Shown here one piece after another: positions 51,239-60,757 of a DNA stretch of 64,000 bases (positions within the stretch are counted from its first letter, which is position 1; every line of letters begins with the position of its first letter). This stretch comes from UBA6170 sp942491385 (GTDB lineage Bacteria > Chloroflexota > Anaerolineae > Anaerolineales > Anaerolineaceae). The notes under the pieces are model-generated. The model ran no database searches, had not been told where the DNA came from, and saw only the letters and a program-made list of their open reading frames with translations. A program made the translations under genes and the position numbers. The stretch is from NCBI GenBank assembly GCA_942491385.1, contig CALOAF010000004.1:248001-312000 (forward strand), given 5' to 3'.

Positions 51239-52452
51239 AATTTTCCTTTTGCTTTCAATCTTTTCATTCGATATTCAATCATATCTTTTAGCAAAGCTCT
51301 CTTCATAAAATTTACATCATTATCCAATATAAATAAAGCCTTATTACAACAATCAAGGGCCAATTTGTAGCTTTTCCGCTTATGTTCCAAAATTTTTGCC
51401 ATTTCGATGAATGCATCGATACTACCGAGATCAGCAGCCTCCTGCCAGATGGTCATCGCTTTTTCGGTCTGATCTATTTTTTTGTATAAATTTGCTAAAG
51501 AGAGAAGAGAAGTGACTCTAATTACATTAGATATTCCGGGTTGTTCTAAGGCCTTTATGTAATAATCAATCGCTTTAGAATAATTTCTATTTTTGTCAAA
51601 CTGGCGGGCTAAAGAAAAATGCAATGTATCGTAGGTGGAAAAATGGTGTACATTTTCTTCTGAGACTTCGTTAATGATGCTGAGGAGAGCGGCTAACGAT
51701 ACGATATCCATCTCATTATGGTAAAAAACACCGGCAATATCCTGAATTGCGCCAGTTTTTAAATAATCCTGGTAAATGATGGGTGCTAAGAATCCAGGGA
51801 TTTCCTGTTCAGATCTTTGAAATTTTAGAACCTTGGATTCAATATTTTTTAAAGATCGATCATCAAATTGATAACGAAATAGCATCCGCGCATATTTTAA
51901 TAAATCAATTTGTTTTTTATGAGTAATCGTTGTTGGAATTCGATGATATTTATACCTGAATTTAAGAATGGGGATATCAAAACTGATTCCGTTGTAGGTA
52001 ACGATATTTTCATGTAAAGAGAAAAGGTTTTCCAGTTCTAACAACATGGCCTCTTCCTGGTCTGGATGACTAAGAAAATATTGCCGTAACAAAAATTGAT
52101 TATCCTCGAACCAACCAACTCCCACCATAAATGCAAAAGTACCATTGGTGGTAGACAAACCAGTTGTTTCTGTATCGAGAAAAATACATTTCTTCAAATT
52201 GAAGAGGTCATCTGATTCTGGGGTTGAATAAATAGCATGTGCCCTAAAAAATATTTCGAACGGAATCGTACCATGCGTATAAGACGAGGAATATTTATGC
52301 TCAGTAAAGAAGTATTCACCCAACGAATTAGACATTTTGATTCCAGACAGGGTATTCGTTTCTGTTTGGTCTTTGGACTTGAAATCAAGTGAATTCTTCG
52401 GGCCAAAATATACTCCCAGTAATTGTAATTTTTTCTTATTTTCAGGGTCCAT
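51235..52452 (-). CDS. MrfB/YprB-like 3'-5' exonuclease with TPR repeats
   Basis: This 405-residue protein has a ribonuclease H-like DEDD nuclease domain (about 85-260) and C-terminal tetratricopeptide-like repeats (about 265-395). DEDD residues are Asp93 and Glu95 (FLDTETTGLS), Asp159 (GISFDIPIL) and Asp249 (HNEMDIVSL). This is the layout of Bacillus YprB/MrfB, an exonuclease acting with the YprA/MrfA helicase in a DNA repair route that removes mitomycin C adducts. It follows the helicase gene with an 11-base overlap. AGGGTCC-like sequence precedes the ATG. Substrate assignment follows from the family and pairing, not from direct evidence. Confidence 0.85.
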   Translation of the reverse strand: MDPENKKKLQLLGVYFGPKNSLDFKSKDQTETNTLSGIKMSNSLGEYFFTEHKYSSSYTHGTIPFEIFFRAHAIYSTPESDDLFNLKKCIFLDTETTGLSTTNGTFAFMVGVGWFEDNQFLLRQYFLSHPDQEEAMLLELENLFSLHENIVTYNGISFDIPILKFRYKYHRIPTTITHKKQIDLLKYARMLFRYQFDDRSLKNIESKVLKFQRSEQEIPGFLAPIIYQDYLKTGAIQDIAGVFYHNEMDIVSLAALLSIINEVSEENVHHFSTYDTLHFSLARQFDKNRNYSKAIDYYIKALEQPGISNVIRVTSLLSLANLYKKIDQTEKAMTIWQEAADLGSIDAFIEMAKILEHKRKSYKLALDCCNKALFILDNDVNFMKRALLKDMIEYRMKRLKAKGKL

Positions 52453-54997
52453 GGATCGCTTCCAATAATAATTCTAGTAATTGGATGGTTTCTTCCTTCC
52501 CACCATAACCTTCATCCGTGACATGACCTACACAGGATGGACAGCCATGATGGCAGCCACACTCTTTAGCGTGTTTGATCATTTCGGGCAATATCATATC
52601 GAAATTATTGTAAATTTCCTCACTTAATCCAAGTCCATATGAAATGTTATCGTAAATAATAATTGCATTTTCATATCCAGTGATTTTATTTTTAGAATCC
52701 AAAATCACATCAAGATCCTCCGGACCGCACATAATGAAAACTGGTGATAATGTCCTTAATAGATGTGATAAACCTGACATGCCGCTGCGGACTTTTACCT
52801 GAAATTCAGCCAGCCTGTGGCAGGAAGGGCATAAAGTGATAAGGTTTGCAGGGTTATTAGCTGCTTCAATTGACTCAAATAACTTTAGTGGTTTTTTATG
52901 ATGAATATGATGCGCAGTATTATCTTCATGTATCCCGCAATGTTGACAGGTGTAATTGTCCCGTTTTCGAATTAAATCTTTATATTTTTTCCATTCTGGC
53001 CCGTAATCATTTTTCTGATTAAGTAATAATTTTTTCTCTAAGATTTTGTTTTTAATTGCACTAGGTATGTAAAACCAGAATGCTTCCGTATCCAGAACGA
53101 TCTTAGGCATTTCCAACTTGTCTTCAGAGATTTTTTGGTGGTTTTCCCAGAGTATTTCTTTATATCCGATGACTTGTTGTGTGACTTGAATGGCACCAAA
53201 ATAGATTTCCAATTGATTAAATGATTTGGTTTTGATTTGTTCAAAGATTTCGAATGTTTTTTCGAGCTTTGGCTCAGTGTAATAATCCATTTTTGATTCT
53301 TCCAAAACAACTTCATTCCTCTCATAATCAACATTTTTCACAAAATACTGTTCGCCTAAATGTAAATAAATGGCATTAGGGTGAACCATCCACAAACTAC
53401 TAGCGTAATCGACTTCTCCAATAATTTTTTGTTGATCATTTGTGGTATTGATTAATTTCATTGTATTTCCACTTAAATTTCTCAGGGAGATTTTATTTGA
53501 ATAACTGGATATACCAGAAAAAAGATATTTGTTATTATTTTTTCGAGCAAAACCAATTTCAAGCAATTGATTAATCAATGGAAATAGCTGTTCCCATTCC
53601 AAAATACCAAAATTTTCACCTTCCATAAAACTCAATTCATACAATCCTAATTTTAAGTGTTCAAGCAAAATATTTGGATTGTTTGGGTTGATCAGTGCTT
53701 TTTCCGGGTTGTTGACCAATAGATATTCCGGCCGCTTGATAATATATTGATCAATTGGGTTCGCGCTGGCGATCAAAATTGCCAAAGAATCTGACTGTTT
53801 TCTGCCAGCTCTTCCGATTTGTTGTAAAGTGGAACTGATAGAACCCGGATACCCGGACAAAATTACACACTTTAAACCCCCAATATCTACTCCTAATTCC
53901 AGAGCATTTGTAGAAAATAAAACATTCAGTTTTCCAGATCGAAAATCCTCCTCTAACTTACGTCGATCATTAGCCAGATATCCGCTGCGGTAAGATGCTG
54001 AAAAATGACTGTTTTGATGTCCAAATTGTTCTTTAAGATATTTTAGATTTTTCTCAACTTCTTTTCTTGATCGTTGAAAAACCAAAGTCTGCACTTCACT
54101 TTCTACAATTTCTTTAACAATCTTTAGGGTTTCCTGATTACTGCTTTTGCGAATACCCAGTTCCTCATTTAGAACAGGCGGGTTATAAAAAATTAAATGT
54201 TTTCGACCTTGAGGGGAACCATCATTATCGACTAACACGAAGTCTTCCTCAGTCAGCTTCTGTATGAATTCGATTGGATTTCCGATCGTAGCTGATGTAC
54301 ATATATAAATCGGTTTCTGATGATAAATTGATAAAATTCTTTTTAATCTTCTGATGACATTTGCTACATGCGAACCAAAAATCCCATGATATGTATGAGA
54401 CTCATCAAGAATGATATATTTCAAGTTTTCAAAGAATTTTTCCCACAAAAAGTGATTCGGAAGAATCCCGATATGTAACATATCAGGATTGGTTAGAATG
54501 ACTTGAGCCTTTTTTCTGATGGATGACCTGGTTTCTTTTGGAGTATCTCCATCATATACGCTTATTTTCTTGGCGATACTAATTTTCCGTTGTTTATCTT
54601 CCTGACCACCATTGATCAGATCGTTTACGTGTTTAAATTGATCGTATGCAAGCGCTTTTGTTGGATACAATAATAAGGCATTACCATTTTCATTTTTATA
54701 CAGGGCATCCAGCACGGGTAAAAGGTATGCTAATGATTTTCCACTCGATGGGCCGGTGGTTAATATTACATTTTTCTCCCTATGTATGAATTCAATAGCT
54801 TGATATTGATGAGAGAATAGTGAATTTATTCCATAATCTCTCAATGCTTTTATCAATTCTGGGTGTAAGAATGAGGATATTTCTTTATAATCTCCATCAA
54901 ATTTATTTCTGGTATGGATGTGAGTTATATTTTCAGAAATATCACCTGAATTGATCCATTGATCAATAAAATTACTAATCAGCATCTCTTTTGGCAT
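52442..54997 (-). CDS. MrfA/YprA-like DEAD/DEAH helicase with an HNH domain insert
   Basis: This 851-residue superfamily 2 helicase has a Q-motif region SLFSHQYQAI (59-68), Walker A GPSSGKS (82-88), DESH box (198-201), SATIGN (235-240) and motif VI QQIGRAGR (392-399), followed by the YprA-type C-terminal region. The last segment has the zinc motif CGCHHGCPSC (813-822) of MrfA proteins. Between them, at about 665-735, sits an HNH module: Cys684/Cys687, His-rich TAHHIHHKK (695-702) and Cys723/Cys726-His727. The related Bacillus helicase is about 750 residues, so the insert explains the extra length. The start is the ATG at 54997. It is probably cotranscribed with the MrfB-like gene and works in DNA repair. 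Confidence 0.88.
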   Translation of the reverse strand: MPKEMLISNFIDQWINSGDISENITHIHTRNKFDGDYKEISSFLHPELIKALRDYGINSLFSHQYQAIEFIHREKNVILTTGPSSGKSLAYLLPVLDALYKNENGNALLLYPTKALAYDQFKHVNDLINGGQEDKQRKISIAKKISVYDGDTPKETRSSIRKKAQVILTNPDMLHIGILPNHFLWEKFFENLKYIILDESHTYHGIFGSHVANVIRRLKRILSIYHQKPIYICTSATIGNPIEFIQKLTEEDFVLVDNDGSPQGRKHLIFYNPPVLNEELGIRKSSNQETLKIVKEIVESEVQTLVFQRSRKEVEKNLKYLKEQFGHQNSHFSASYRSGYLANDRRKLEEDFRSGKLNVLFSTNALELGVDIGGLKCVILSGYPGSISSTLQQIGRAGRKQSDSLAILIASANPIDQYIIKRPEYLLVNNPEKALINPNNPNILLEHLKLGLYELSFMEGENFGILEWEQLFPLINQLLEIGFARKNNNKYLFSGISSYSNKISLRNLSGNTMKLINTTNDQQKIIGEVDYASSLWMVHPNAIYLHLGEQYFVKNVDYERNEVVLEESKMDYYTEPKLEKTFEIFEQIKTKSFNQLEIYFGAIQVTQQVIGYKEILWENHQKISEDKLEMPKIVLDTEAFWFYIPSAIKNKILEKKLLLNQKNDYGPEWKKYKDLIRKRDNYTCQHCGIHEDNTAHHIHHKKPLKLFESIEAANNPANLITLCPSCHRLAEFQVKVRSGMSGLSHLLRTLSPVFIMCGPEDLDVILDSKNKITGYENAIIIYDNISYGLGLSEEIYNNFDMILPEMIKHAKECGCHHGCPSCVGHVTDEGYGGKEETIQLLELLLEAIHGP

Positions 54998-55047
54998 ATA
55001 ATGTGTAGAATATCTCTTTTACAAATTTAGAATTAAGTGGTTAACAA

Positions 55048-55806
55048 ATGAATTTTATAAATCTATTTTGGCTAATTCCATTGGGCATTGTCGTAAGTTT
55101 TTTGATTAATCAACTAGCTGACACTTTACCAGTCATTCGAAGAATATCCTTTTCGACAAAATGTACAGTGTGTCACAAATCGCTAGGTCTTTCAGAATAT
55201 TTTTTTTTCAAACCCTGTCCTCATTGTCAAACAACACCAGGCAAAAGAAGAATTGTTTTACCAATAATTTTTATTATAACATATGTTCTAATATTCTTTT
55301 TTCCTTCGGATTATGCAGGCTTCTATATCTCCCTTATTGTTGTCACATATTTATATCTTGTTTTTATCATTGATTTTGAACATCGGCTAATATTACATCC
55401 TGTCAGTATCTTTGGTGCTTTAATCTTCACGATTATTGGATTTTTTCTCAATGGATGGCAAAAAACACTGTTAGGTGGGGGCTTGGGTTTTCTGCTAATG
55501 TATGCCTTATACCTTTTTGGCATATTGTTTTCAAAATGGATTTCAAAACGAAAAGGGCAACCGGTTGATGAGGTTGCATTAGGTTTTGGTGATGTAAATT
55601 TAACAGCTATTCTTGGATTGTTGTTTGGCTGGCCAAGAATAGCTGTTCTATTATTTTTTGCTATATTATTTGGCGGTCTATTTAGCGTAGGTTATTTACT
55701 TGTGCTGAAAATCCAGAAGCGATATGAGCTTTTCACCGCAATCCCATATGCTCCATTTCTAATTATTTCTTCAATTCTTCTGTTGTATATATCTTCACCA
55801 AAATGA
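55048..55806 (+). CDS. Prepilin peptidase (A24 family)
   Basis: This 252-residue membrane aspartyl protease cleaves and N-methylates type IV pilin-like precursors. The N-terminal zinc-type cysteines are Cys39, Cys42, Cys57 and Cys60. The catalytic aspartates are Asp109 (FIIDFEHRLI) and Asp182 in FGFGDVNLTAILG, where the usual second motif is G-x-G-D-x-K/L-L; here the residue after the Val is Asn. Six to eight membrane helices are expected. No pilin genes are nearby. The ATG lacks a clear ribosome site. It is divergent from the MrfA-like gene and converges on pckA with one base between stop codons. Confidence 0.9.
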   Translation: MNFINLFWLIPLGIVVSFLINQLADTLPVIRRISFSTKCTVCHKSLGLSEYFFFKPCPHCQTTPGKRRIVLPIIFIITYVLIFFFPSDYAGFYISLIVVTYLYLVFIIDFEHRLILHPVSIFGALIFTIIGFFLNGWQKTLLGGGLGFLLMYALYLFGILFSKWISKRKGQPVDEVALGFGDVNLTAILGLLFGWPRIAVLLFFAILFGGLFSVGYLLVLKIQKRYELFTAIPYAPFLIISSILLLYISSPK

Positions 55807-55807
55807 A

Positions 55808-57394
55808 TTATGACGTAACATGCTCTATTCGCTTGGAAAAAGCTTCATAATTCTCCTCAAATTTCATTTTTAATTCTTCAGCAATCTGAGCATAAGATTC
55901 TTTATCCTCCCAGGTGTTTATAGGATTAAGAATCTCATCAGGAACATCATTACAATGAGTTGGGATTCTCAACCCAAAGGTAGGTTCCTGAATAAATTCA
56001 TCCTCCTGGATCTGATTAGAAAGCGCAGCTCTAATCAGAGCACGCGTAATTGGCAATTTAATTCTTGAGCCAATTCCATACGGACCACCTGACCATCCCG
56101 TATTGATCAGCCAGACATTTACGGAGTGTTTTTCAATTTTTTCTTTCAACATATTTGCGTATAGGCTAGGATGTAAAGGAAGGAATGGTGATGCGAAACA
56201 AGTTGAAAACGTAGCCTCTGGTTCTTTACCAAGACCAATTTCAGTCCCCGCTAATTTCGCAGTGTAGCCAGACAGAAAATAATACATGGCTTGTTCCGGA
56301 TCGAGTTTAGCTATAGGAGGTAATACACCAAATGCATCAGCTGACAAAAAGAATATATTTATTGGATGTCCAGCATGACCCGCTTCTACGTGGTTCGGTA
56401 CAAATTCGAGAGGGTAGGCGGCGCGTGTATTTTCAGTTATTGAATTATCTGTAAAGTCTGGAATTTTTGTTATTTTATTAATCACCACATTTTCTAATAC
56501 AGAGCTAAAGTGATTAGCAGCATCCCAAATCACTGGTTCATAGTTTTTGTCCAAATTAATGGTTTTTGCATAACATCCCCCTTCAAAATTGAATACACCT
56601 TGCTCACTCCATCCATGTTCATCATCCCCAATTAGAAACCTGTCACGAGCGGAGGACAAAGTTGTTTTCCCGGTGCCTGAAAGACCAAAGAACAAAGCAA
56701 CATCCTTATCTTTGCCAATATTGGCTGAACAGTGCATTGGAAGGACATTTTTATGTGGTAAAAGATAATTAAAAACTGAGAACATTGCTTTCTTAATCTC
56801 ACCAGCATAACCTGAAGCAGCAATCAATACCAATTTTTGAGAAAAATCTAACCCGATGAAAGTTTCAGAAGAAGTCCCATCTTCTTCAGGATTAACTTTA
56901 AATCCCTCAGCTTGTATTAAAGTAAACTCAGGGATGAAATCAGCATATTCATTCTTTGTGGGAACGATTAATAGATTTTGAGCAAAGAGACTATGCCATG
57001 CGTTTTCAGTAATGATACGAATAGGCATTTTATAGTCTGGGTGTGATCCAATAAATAAATCCTGAACATAAATATTTCGCTTTTGAAAATAGGATCGGAA
57101 CTTCCTGAATATTCGATTGAATTTAATTTCTTCGATTGGTTTGTTTAATTCACCCCACCAGATTGGTAAATCTTCAGGAGGAGTATTGTTAACGATATAT
57201 TTATCTTTTGGGGATCGACCTGTATGCTTACCAGTGGAAACACTTAATGCCCCACTTGCGGTCAGATCTCCGTCATTATTCAATATTGCGTGTTTGATCA
57301 GGTCTGCTGGTGATAAATTCCAGAATATGCCACCAAGATTAATTAGACCTAGATGCTCCAGTTTTTCTACATCTGGTTTTTGTTGATCACTCAA
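55808..57394 (-). CDS. pckA: Phosphoenolpyruvate carboxykinase (ATP)
   Basis: This protein of about 528 residues starts at a TTG (57394) because GGGAGG lies seven bases before it; a TTG at 57409 is the edge of that site. It converts oxaloacetate and ATP to PEP and CO2. Motifs are VSTGKHTGRSPKDK near residue 55, the kinase-1a loop GLSGTGKT at 237-244, kinase-2 LIGDDEHGW near 254-262 and the EAGHAGHP region around 350. The gene follows the lipoprotein gene by 18 bases. It is the ATP-dependent form, placing gluconeogenesis or anaplerosis in this organism. Confidence 0.95.
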   Translation of the reverse strand: MSDQQKPDVEKLEHLGLINLGGIFWNLSPADLIKHAILNNDGDLTASGALSVSTGKHTGRSPKDKYIVNNTPPEDLPIWWGELNKPIEEIKFNRIFRKFRSYFQKRNIYVQDLFIGSHPDYKMPIRIITENAWHSLFAQNLLIVPTKNEYADFIPEFTLIQAEGFKVNPEEDGTSSETFIGLDFSQKLVLIAASGYAGEIKKAMFSVFNYLLPHKNVLPMHCSANIGKDKDVALFFGLSGTGKTTLSSARDRFLIGDDEHGWSEQGVFNFEGGCYAKTINLDKNYEPVIWDAANHFSSVLENVVINKITKIPDFTDNSITENTRAAYPLEFVPNHVEAGHAGHPINIFFLSADAFGVLPPIAKLDPEQAMYYFLSGYTAKLAGTEIGLGKEPEATFSTCFASPFLPLHPSLYANMLKEKIEKHSVNVWLINTGWSGGPYGIGSRIKLPITRALIRAALSNQIQEDEFIQEPTFGLRIPTHCNDVPDEILNPINTWEDKESYAQIAEELKMKFEENYEAFSKRIEHVTS

Positions 57395-57412
57395 TTTAAT
57401 ACCTCCCAATAT

Positions 57413-59869
57413 TTAATTCGTATTGCCCAACATCCTCGGGAACCAATACCAAAATACACCAATTGCTGGCTTTCCTCGAACAGAGCTACTCAAATCCATT
57501 ATTGCAACCTGGGGATTATAATCCTGAGAAATCACGCCATTTATCCATTCTGTTTCATTAATTGCATTAAAAGCTGCGTGATAAATATTTACCTGACTTA
57601 ATAGGTCAATTTCAAATGAGGCATTGTCTAAATTTTCTCCGAGATTGTTTATGATATCGAAGTCATAACAAATTTCTTCCGATAGGATACATCCTCGTTC
57701 TACACCTTTAACTGAGGGGAAATTTAATCCTATAAAAATCTCCTTCCCATATTCAGAATAATTTGAAAAAACTTCCTCATCTAGGTATGCTTTGAAAGTT
57801 TCCTGGTAATTTTCACCTACGAAATCAGATTCTTCAAAATCTAATTTTGGTGTGATGACATATCCATCGACTTCATCCAGAATCGCGTTTTCTGACAATT
57901 CAGATCCTTTAAAAGATATAAAAACATTATTCTTGAATCTAGTTTTTATATCATCCATATTGGAAAGTGTGGTCGATGTCATTATCTCTGAAAGGGTCGC
58001 ATAATTTTGGAATTTATACAAGTGAAGAATGTCTGTAGGATATATGACACCTTCTATATTCATATAATTTGCTAAGTCAGCGGAAAAAATAGTATATTCC
58101 GAGTATAAAGTTGAAAAATTTTCTTGCCAATTTGTAGTGAAATCCTCTTGAACAAATTGCTTGACAGCTTTGGGGGACAATTCAATTTCAGGTGATAGCC
58201 ACACCTGGAGTCCAAGGTTTTGGGCTTTCTGAATCATCAATACCAGATCTTTCCAGAGAGGATTTTGACCTGTGATTGGGGCTAATATCACCGGATTAAG
58301 CGATTGCAGCGTCCATTTTACTGGTATGACGATCGAATTGGCATTTACCCCTAAAATATTCTTGTAGGCTGATTCTACATAAATCGGTGTGTTGACATTG
58401 TATTGATCTGAAAAAGAAAAACCTGCAATGAAATTGTCGCCACGAAAATTAATTTCGGGGGCATTTAAGGAAGGAACTTCCACCTCTTGATTCCAACTTT
58501 TCCAATGTGACACATTAACATTCAATTGTTGTGGAAGACTTGTTGTATCAAAGGAATATCCATTCACAGGTGCGGATGCATCATCTGCTGATCCACAGGC
58601 ATCATTACGACAAAACCGATAGTCAATTTTACTAACAAGATGGTAAGGTCCAAAAAGCTGGTATGTCCATTGGTAATCCCCAGTTTGCCACATCTGTATC
58701 GGTGGAGACCAACCGAAACTATTAAATTGTATGGAAACCTTATCAGTATCAGGCGTATTTTCGGGTACATTGACAACAAATTCAACACCCTGATTTTCAG
58801 TTGATTTCCAACTATTTATAACATCCGTAATAATTGTGTCTTGATCTGGAACAACGATTTTTCTTACAACGAAACTATTATCTGCATGGAGCTCTGCATT
58901 CCAAAATCCATCACCCAACGAATATTTGTATCGCAAATCAAATCCACTGGGCAAGCTCATCGTGATGGAATAACTACCATCAGGTAGGGTGGATAATTTG
59001 GGAGCTCTGGCGGGGGCTATACTGGTACCATTATAAATATTTCCGAACACATTTCCTAGTTGGTAGGTATTTCCTAAAATTCTAATAAACGCATCTTCTG
59101 GGGTTCCCTCCGGAGGTCTAACAATGAAAGATATGTTTACAAAGTTTGACGCGTTCATTCCAATAAAAGCAGGGGTTGTTAAGCCGTCTGCGATGATTGC
59201 TTCCTGTTGAAAACTTTGATATTCCCCATCTGTACTCATCAAGACGAGATTATGCTTTCCAGGTGGAAGATTTTCAATTATAAAATTGCCTAAGGAATTC
59301 GTATAGCTATGTAATCCTCCTGCCACCACCAAAGCATTCGGGATTGGTGAATTTGTCTCAGCATTGATGGCTTGACCATAAATTCTCCCATATGTATGTG
59401 CATATTGTTCGTCTGACCAATTGGTAAGTTGGTTGTTTATTTCTCCTGGTGAAGAAATATAAGCCATTCTATATTCAATAATTTGATTATCAGAGTTAGT
59501 TTCATATATTGGTAAGCCATCATTTTTATAAAAACGGTATTTGATTAATGAGGGGACTTGAACAGGTAGAATTAATTGGTAATGATTATCATCCATCTTA
59601 TTCATTACATAGCGTGTCGGGTTCAATTCAATTCCAGTGATATCATCCACCATTTCAAAAATGATTTCATTTTGAACAGGTTTTGGAATTGACAATATAA
59701 AATTGAATTCAGTATAAGGTAAATCCTGTTGATATTGTTCGATTTTTTCGTTTACCATATCAATCGGAAGATCTTCGGGGATTTGAGAACAACTAGAGAT
59801 GAATGTACTTAAAAATACAGCGAGAGTAAAAAATTTGAAGAAGTTTTTTTTTATAGTGTATTTATTCAT
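57413..59869 (-). CDS. Large lipoprotein with carboxypeptidase-like and glycosidase-like domains
   Basis: This 818-residue surface lipoprotein has signal residues 1-26 ending in the lipobox FISSC with Cys27. The first third has Ig- or starch-binding-like segments and a carboxypeptidase-regulatory-like fold (IYGQAINAETNSPIPNALVVAGG ... SLGNFIIENLPPGKHNLVL). The middle holds two further beta-rich segments with FVVNVPENTPDTDKVSIQF and similar openings. The C-terminal 330 residues look like a TIM-barrel glycoside hydrolase-type fold, with NSIVIPVKWTLQ, LGLQVWLSPEIELSP, and DEVDGYVITPKLDF. No catalytic pair can be named with confidence. Ribosome site GAGGAT lies near the ATG. It probably binds or degrades extracellular polysaccharide. 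Confidence 0.75.
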   Translation of the reverse strand: MNKYTIKKNFFKFFTLAVFLSTFISSCSQIPEDLPIDMVNEKIEQYQQDLPYTEFNFILSIPKPVQNEIIFEMVDDITGIELNPTRYVMNKMDDNHYQLILPVQVPSLIKYRFYKNDGLPIYETNSDNQIIEYRMAYISSPGEINNQLTNWSDEQYAHTYGRIYGQAINAETNSPIPNALVVAGGLHSYTNSLGNFIIENLPPGKHNLVLMSTDGEYQSFQQEAIIADGLTTPAFIGMNASNFVNISFIVRPPEGTPEDAFIRILGNTYQLGNVFGNIYNGTSIAPARAPKLSTLPDGSYSITMSLPSGFDLRYKYSLGDGFWNAELHADNSFVVRKIVVPDQDTIITDVINSWKSTENQGVEFVVNVPENTPDTDKVSIQFNSFGWSPPIQMWQTGDYQWTYQLFGPYHLVSKIDYRFCRNDACGSADDASAPVNGYSFDTTSLPQQLNVNVSHWKSWNQEVEVPSLNAPEINFRGDNFIAGFSFSDQYNVNTPIYVESAYKNILGVNANSIVIPVKWTLQSLNPVILAPITGQNPLWKDLVLMIQKAQNLGLQVWLSPEIELSPKAVKQFVQEDFTTNWQENFSTLYSEYTIFSADLANYMNIEGVIYPTDILHLYKFQNYATLSEIMTSTTLSNMDDIKTRFKNNVFISFKGSELSENAILDEVDGYVITPKLDFEESDFVGENYQETFKAYLDEEVFSNYSEYGKEIFIGLNFPSVKGVERGCILSEEICYDFDIINNLGENLDNASFEIDLLSQVNIYHAAFNAINETEWINGVISQDYNPQVAIMDLSSSVRGKPAIGVFWYWFPRMLGNTN

Positions 59870-59876
59870 CGTATCC

Positions 59877-60323
59877 TCACTGATCTTTTGACAAATAGTT
59901 GCTTACCTTTTGATCAATCTCATTCAATTGGTTAGCGAGACTTCCAAGCACACCATTTACGAATCTGGGGGTGGAATCCGATCCATAAGTTTTTGAAAGT
60001 TCAATGGCTTCGTTAATCGCGACTTTTATCGGAGTATATTTTGATACTGCAAATTCCCATAGGGCTATTCGCAAAATATTTCGATCCACAATAGCGAGCT
60101 GATCCATTGGCCATTCGGGCGCATGAACTGCAATTAGTTCATCCAAAAGGTGAACGAGAGGAATAACTCCTGAGACAATATCCGTGGTAAATTGAACAAG
60201 GTTCGCCTCAATTGGATCTTCTTCCAATCTATATTCTAATGATGTGAAAGGAGAATGGCCAGACACATCAAATTCATACAAGACTTGTAGTGCTATCCCG
60301 CGAGCTTTTGTGCGAGCTTTCAT
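59877..60323 (-). CDS. nusB: Transcription antitermination factor NusB
   Basis: This 148-residue all-helical protein binds the boxA RNA of rRNA operons with S10 to allow antitermination. The N-terminus KARTKARGIALQVLYEFDVSG and the C-terminal KVAINEAIELSKTYGSDSTPRFVNGVLGSLA are distinctive. It lies 4 bases after the Gls24-type gene and 7 bases before the lipoprotein gene on the same strand. The ribosome site is weak, consistent with coupling to the upstream gene. Confidence 0.96.
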   Translation of the reverse strand: MKARTKARGIALQVLYEFDVSGHSPFTSLEYRLEEDPIEANLVQFTTDIVSGVIPLVHLLDELIAVHAPEWPMDQLAIVDRNILRIALWEFAVSKYTPIKVAINEAIELSKTYGSDSTPRFVNGVLGSLANQLNEIDQKVSNYLSKDQ

Positions 60324-60327
60324 AAAA

Positions 60328-60681
60328 TTAGTGTTCTATTGGTTTGATTTCAATATCTTCAACATGAATATTGATCTTGCCAACATCCATTCCAACCATT
60401 TCAGAAATTGCTCTGGACACATTTGCTTGAATATTGTGGGATACATCTCTAACATTAAAATCACGCTTCAAGATCACATATAGGTCAGTATATACTACAT
60501 CTTCGTCGACACTGATTTTTACCCCTTCACTAACACCGCGTTTGAAAATTCGATTCATTTCCGAAGGCACCGTAGCCATTCTACTGACTCCATCAACAGA
60601 AAGCGTGGTTAGTTTTGCTATTGTCACTAATACCTCAAGCGCAATAGTTGTTTTTCCAGGAGTGTTTGAAGTTGTTGTCAT
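60328..60681 (-). CDS. Asp23/Gls24 family envelope stress protein
   Basis: This 117-residue protein of the Asp23/Gls24 (YqhY/YloU-like) family has the pattern TTIALEVLVTIAKLTTLSVDGVSRMAT at residues 9-35 and VYTDLYVILKRDFNVRDVSHNIQANVSRAISEMVGMDVGKINIHVEDIEI to the end. Members associate with alkaline stress, cell membrane or fatty acid synthesis genes. Here it lies directly upstream of nusB, the same neighbour arrangement seen for yqhY in Bacillus. GGAG precedes the ATG by five bases. Confidence 0.92.
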   Translation of the reverse strand: MTTTSNTPGKTTIALEVLVTIAKLTTLSVDGVSRMATVPSEMNRIFKRGVSEGVKISVDEDVVYTDLYVILKRDFNVRDVSHNIQANVSRAISEMVGMDVGKINIHVEDIEIKPIEH

Positions 60682-60757
60682 TTTATCTCCATATTAAAGT
60701 ACAGAATTATCTTCTAATTATAACCTAAGAGCTTATTCTTTATCTCCAATGAACTTA

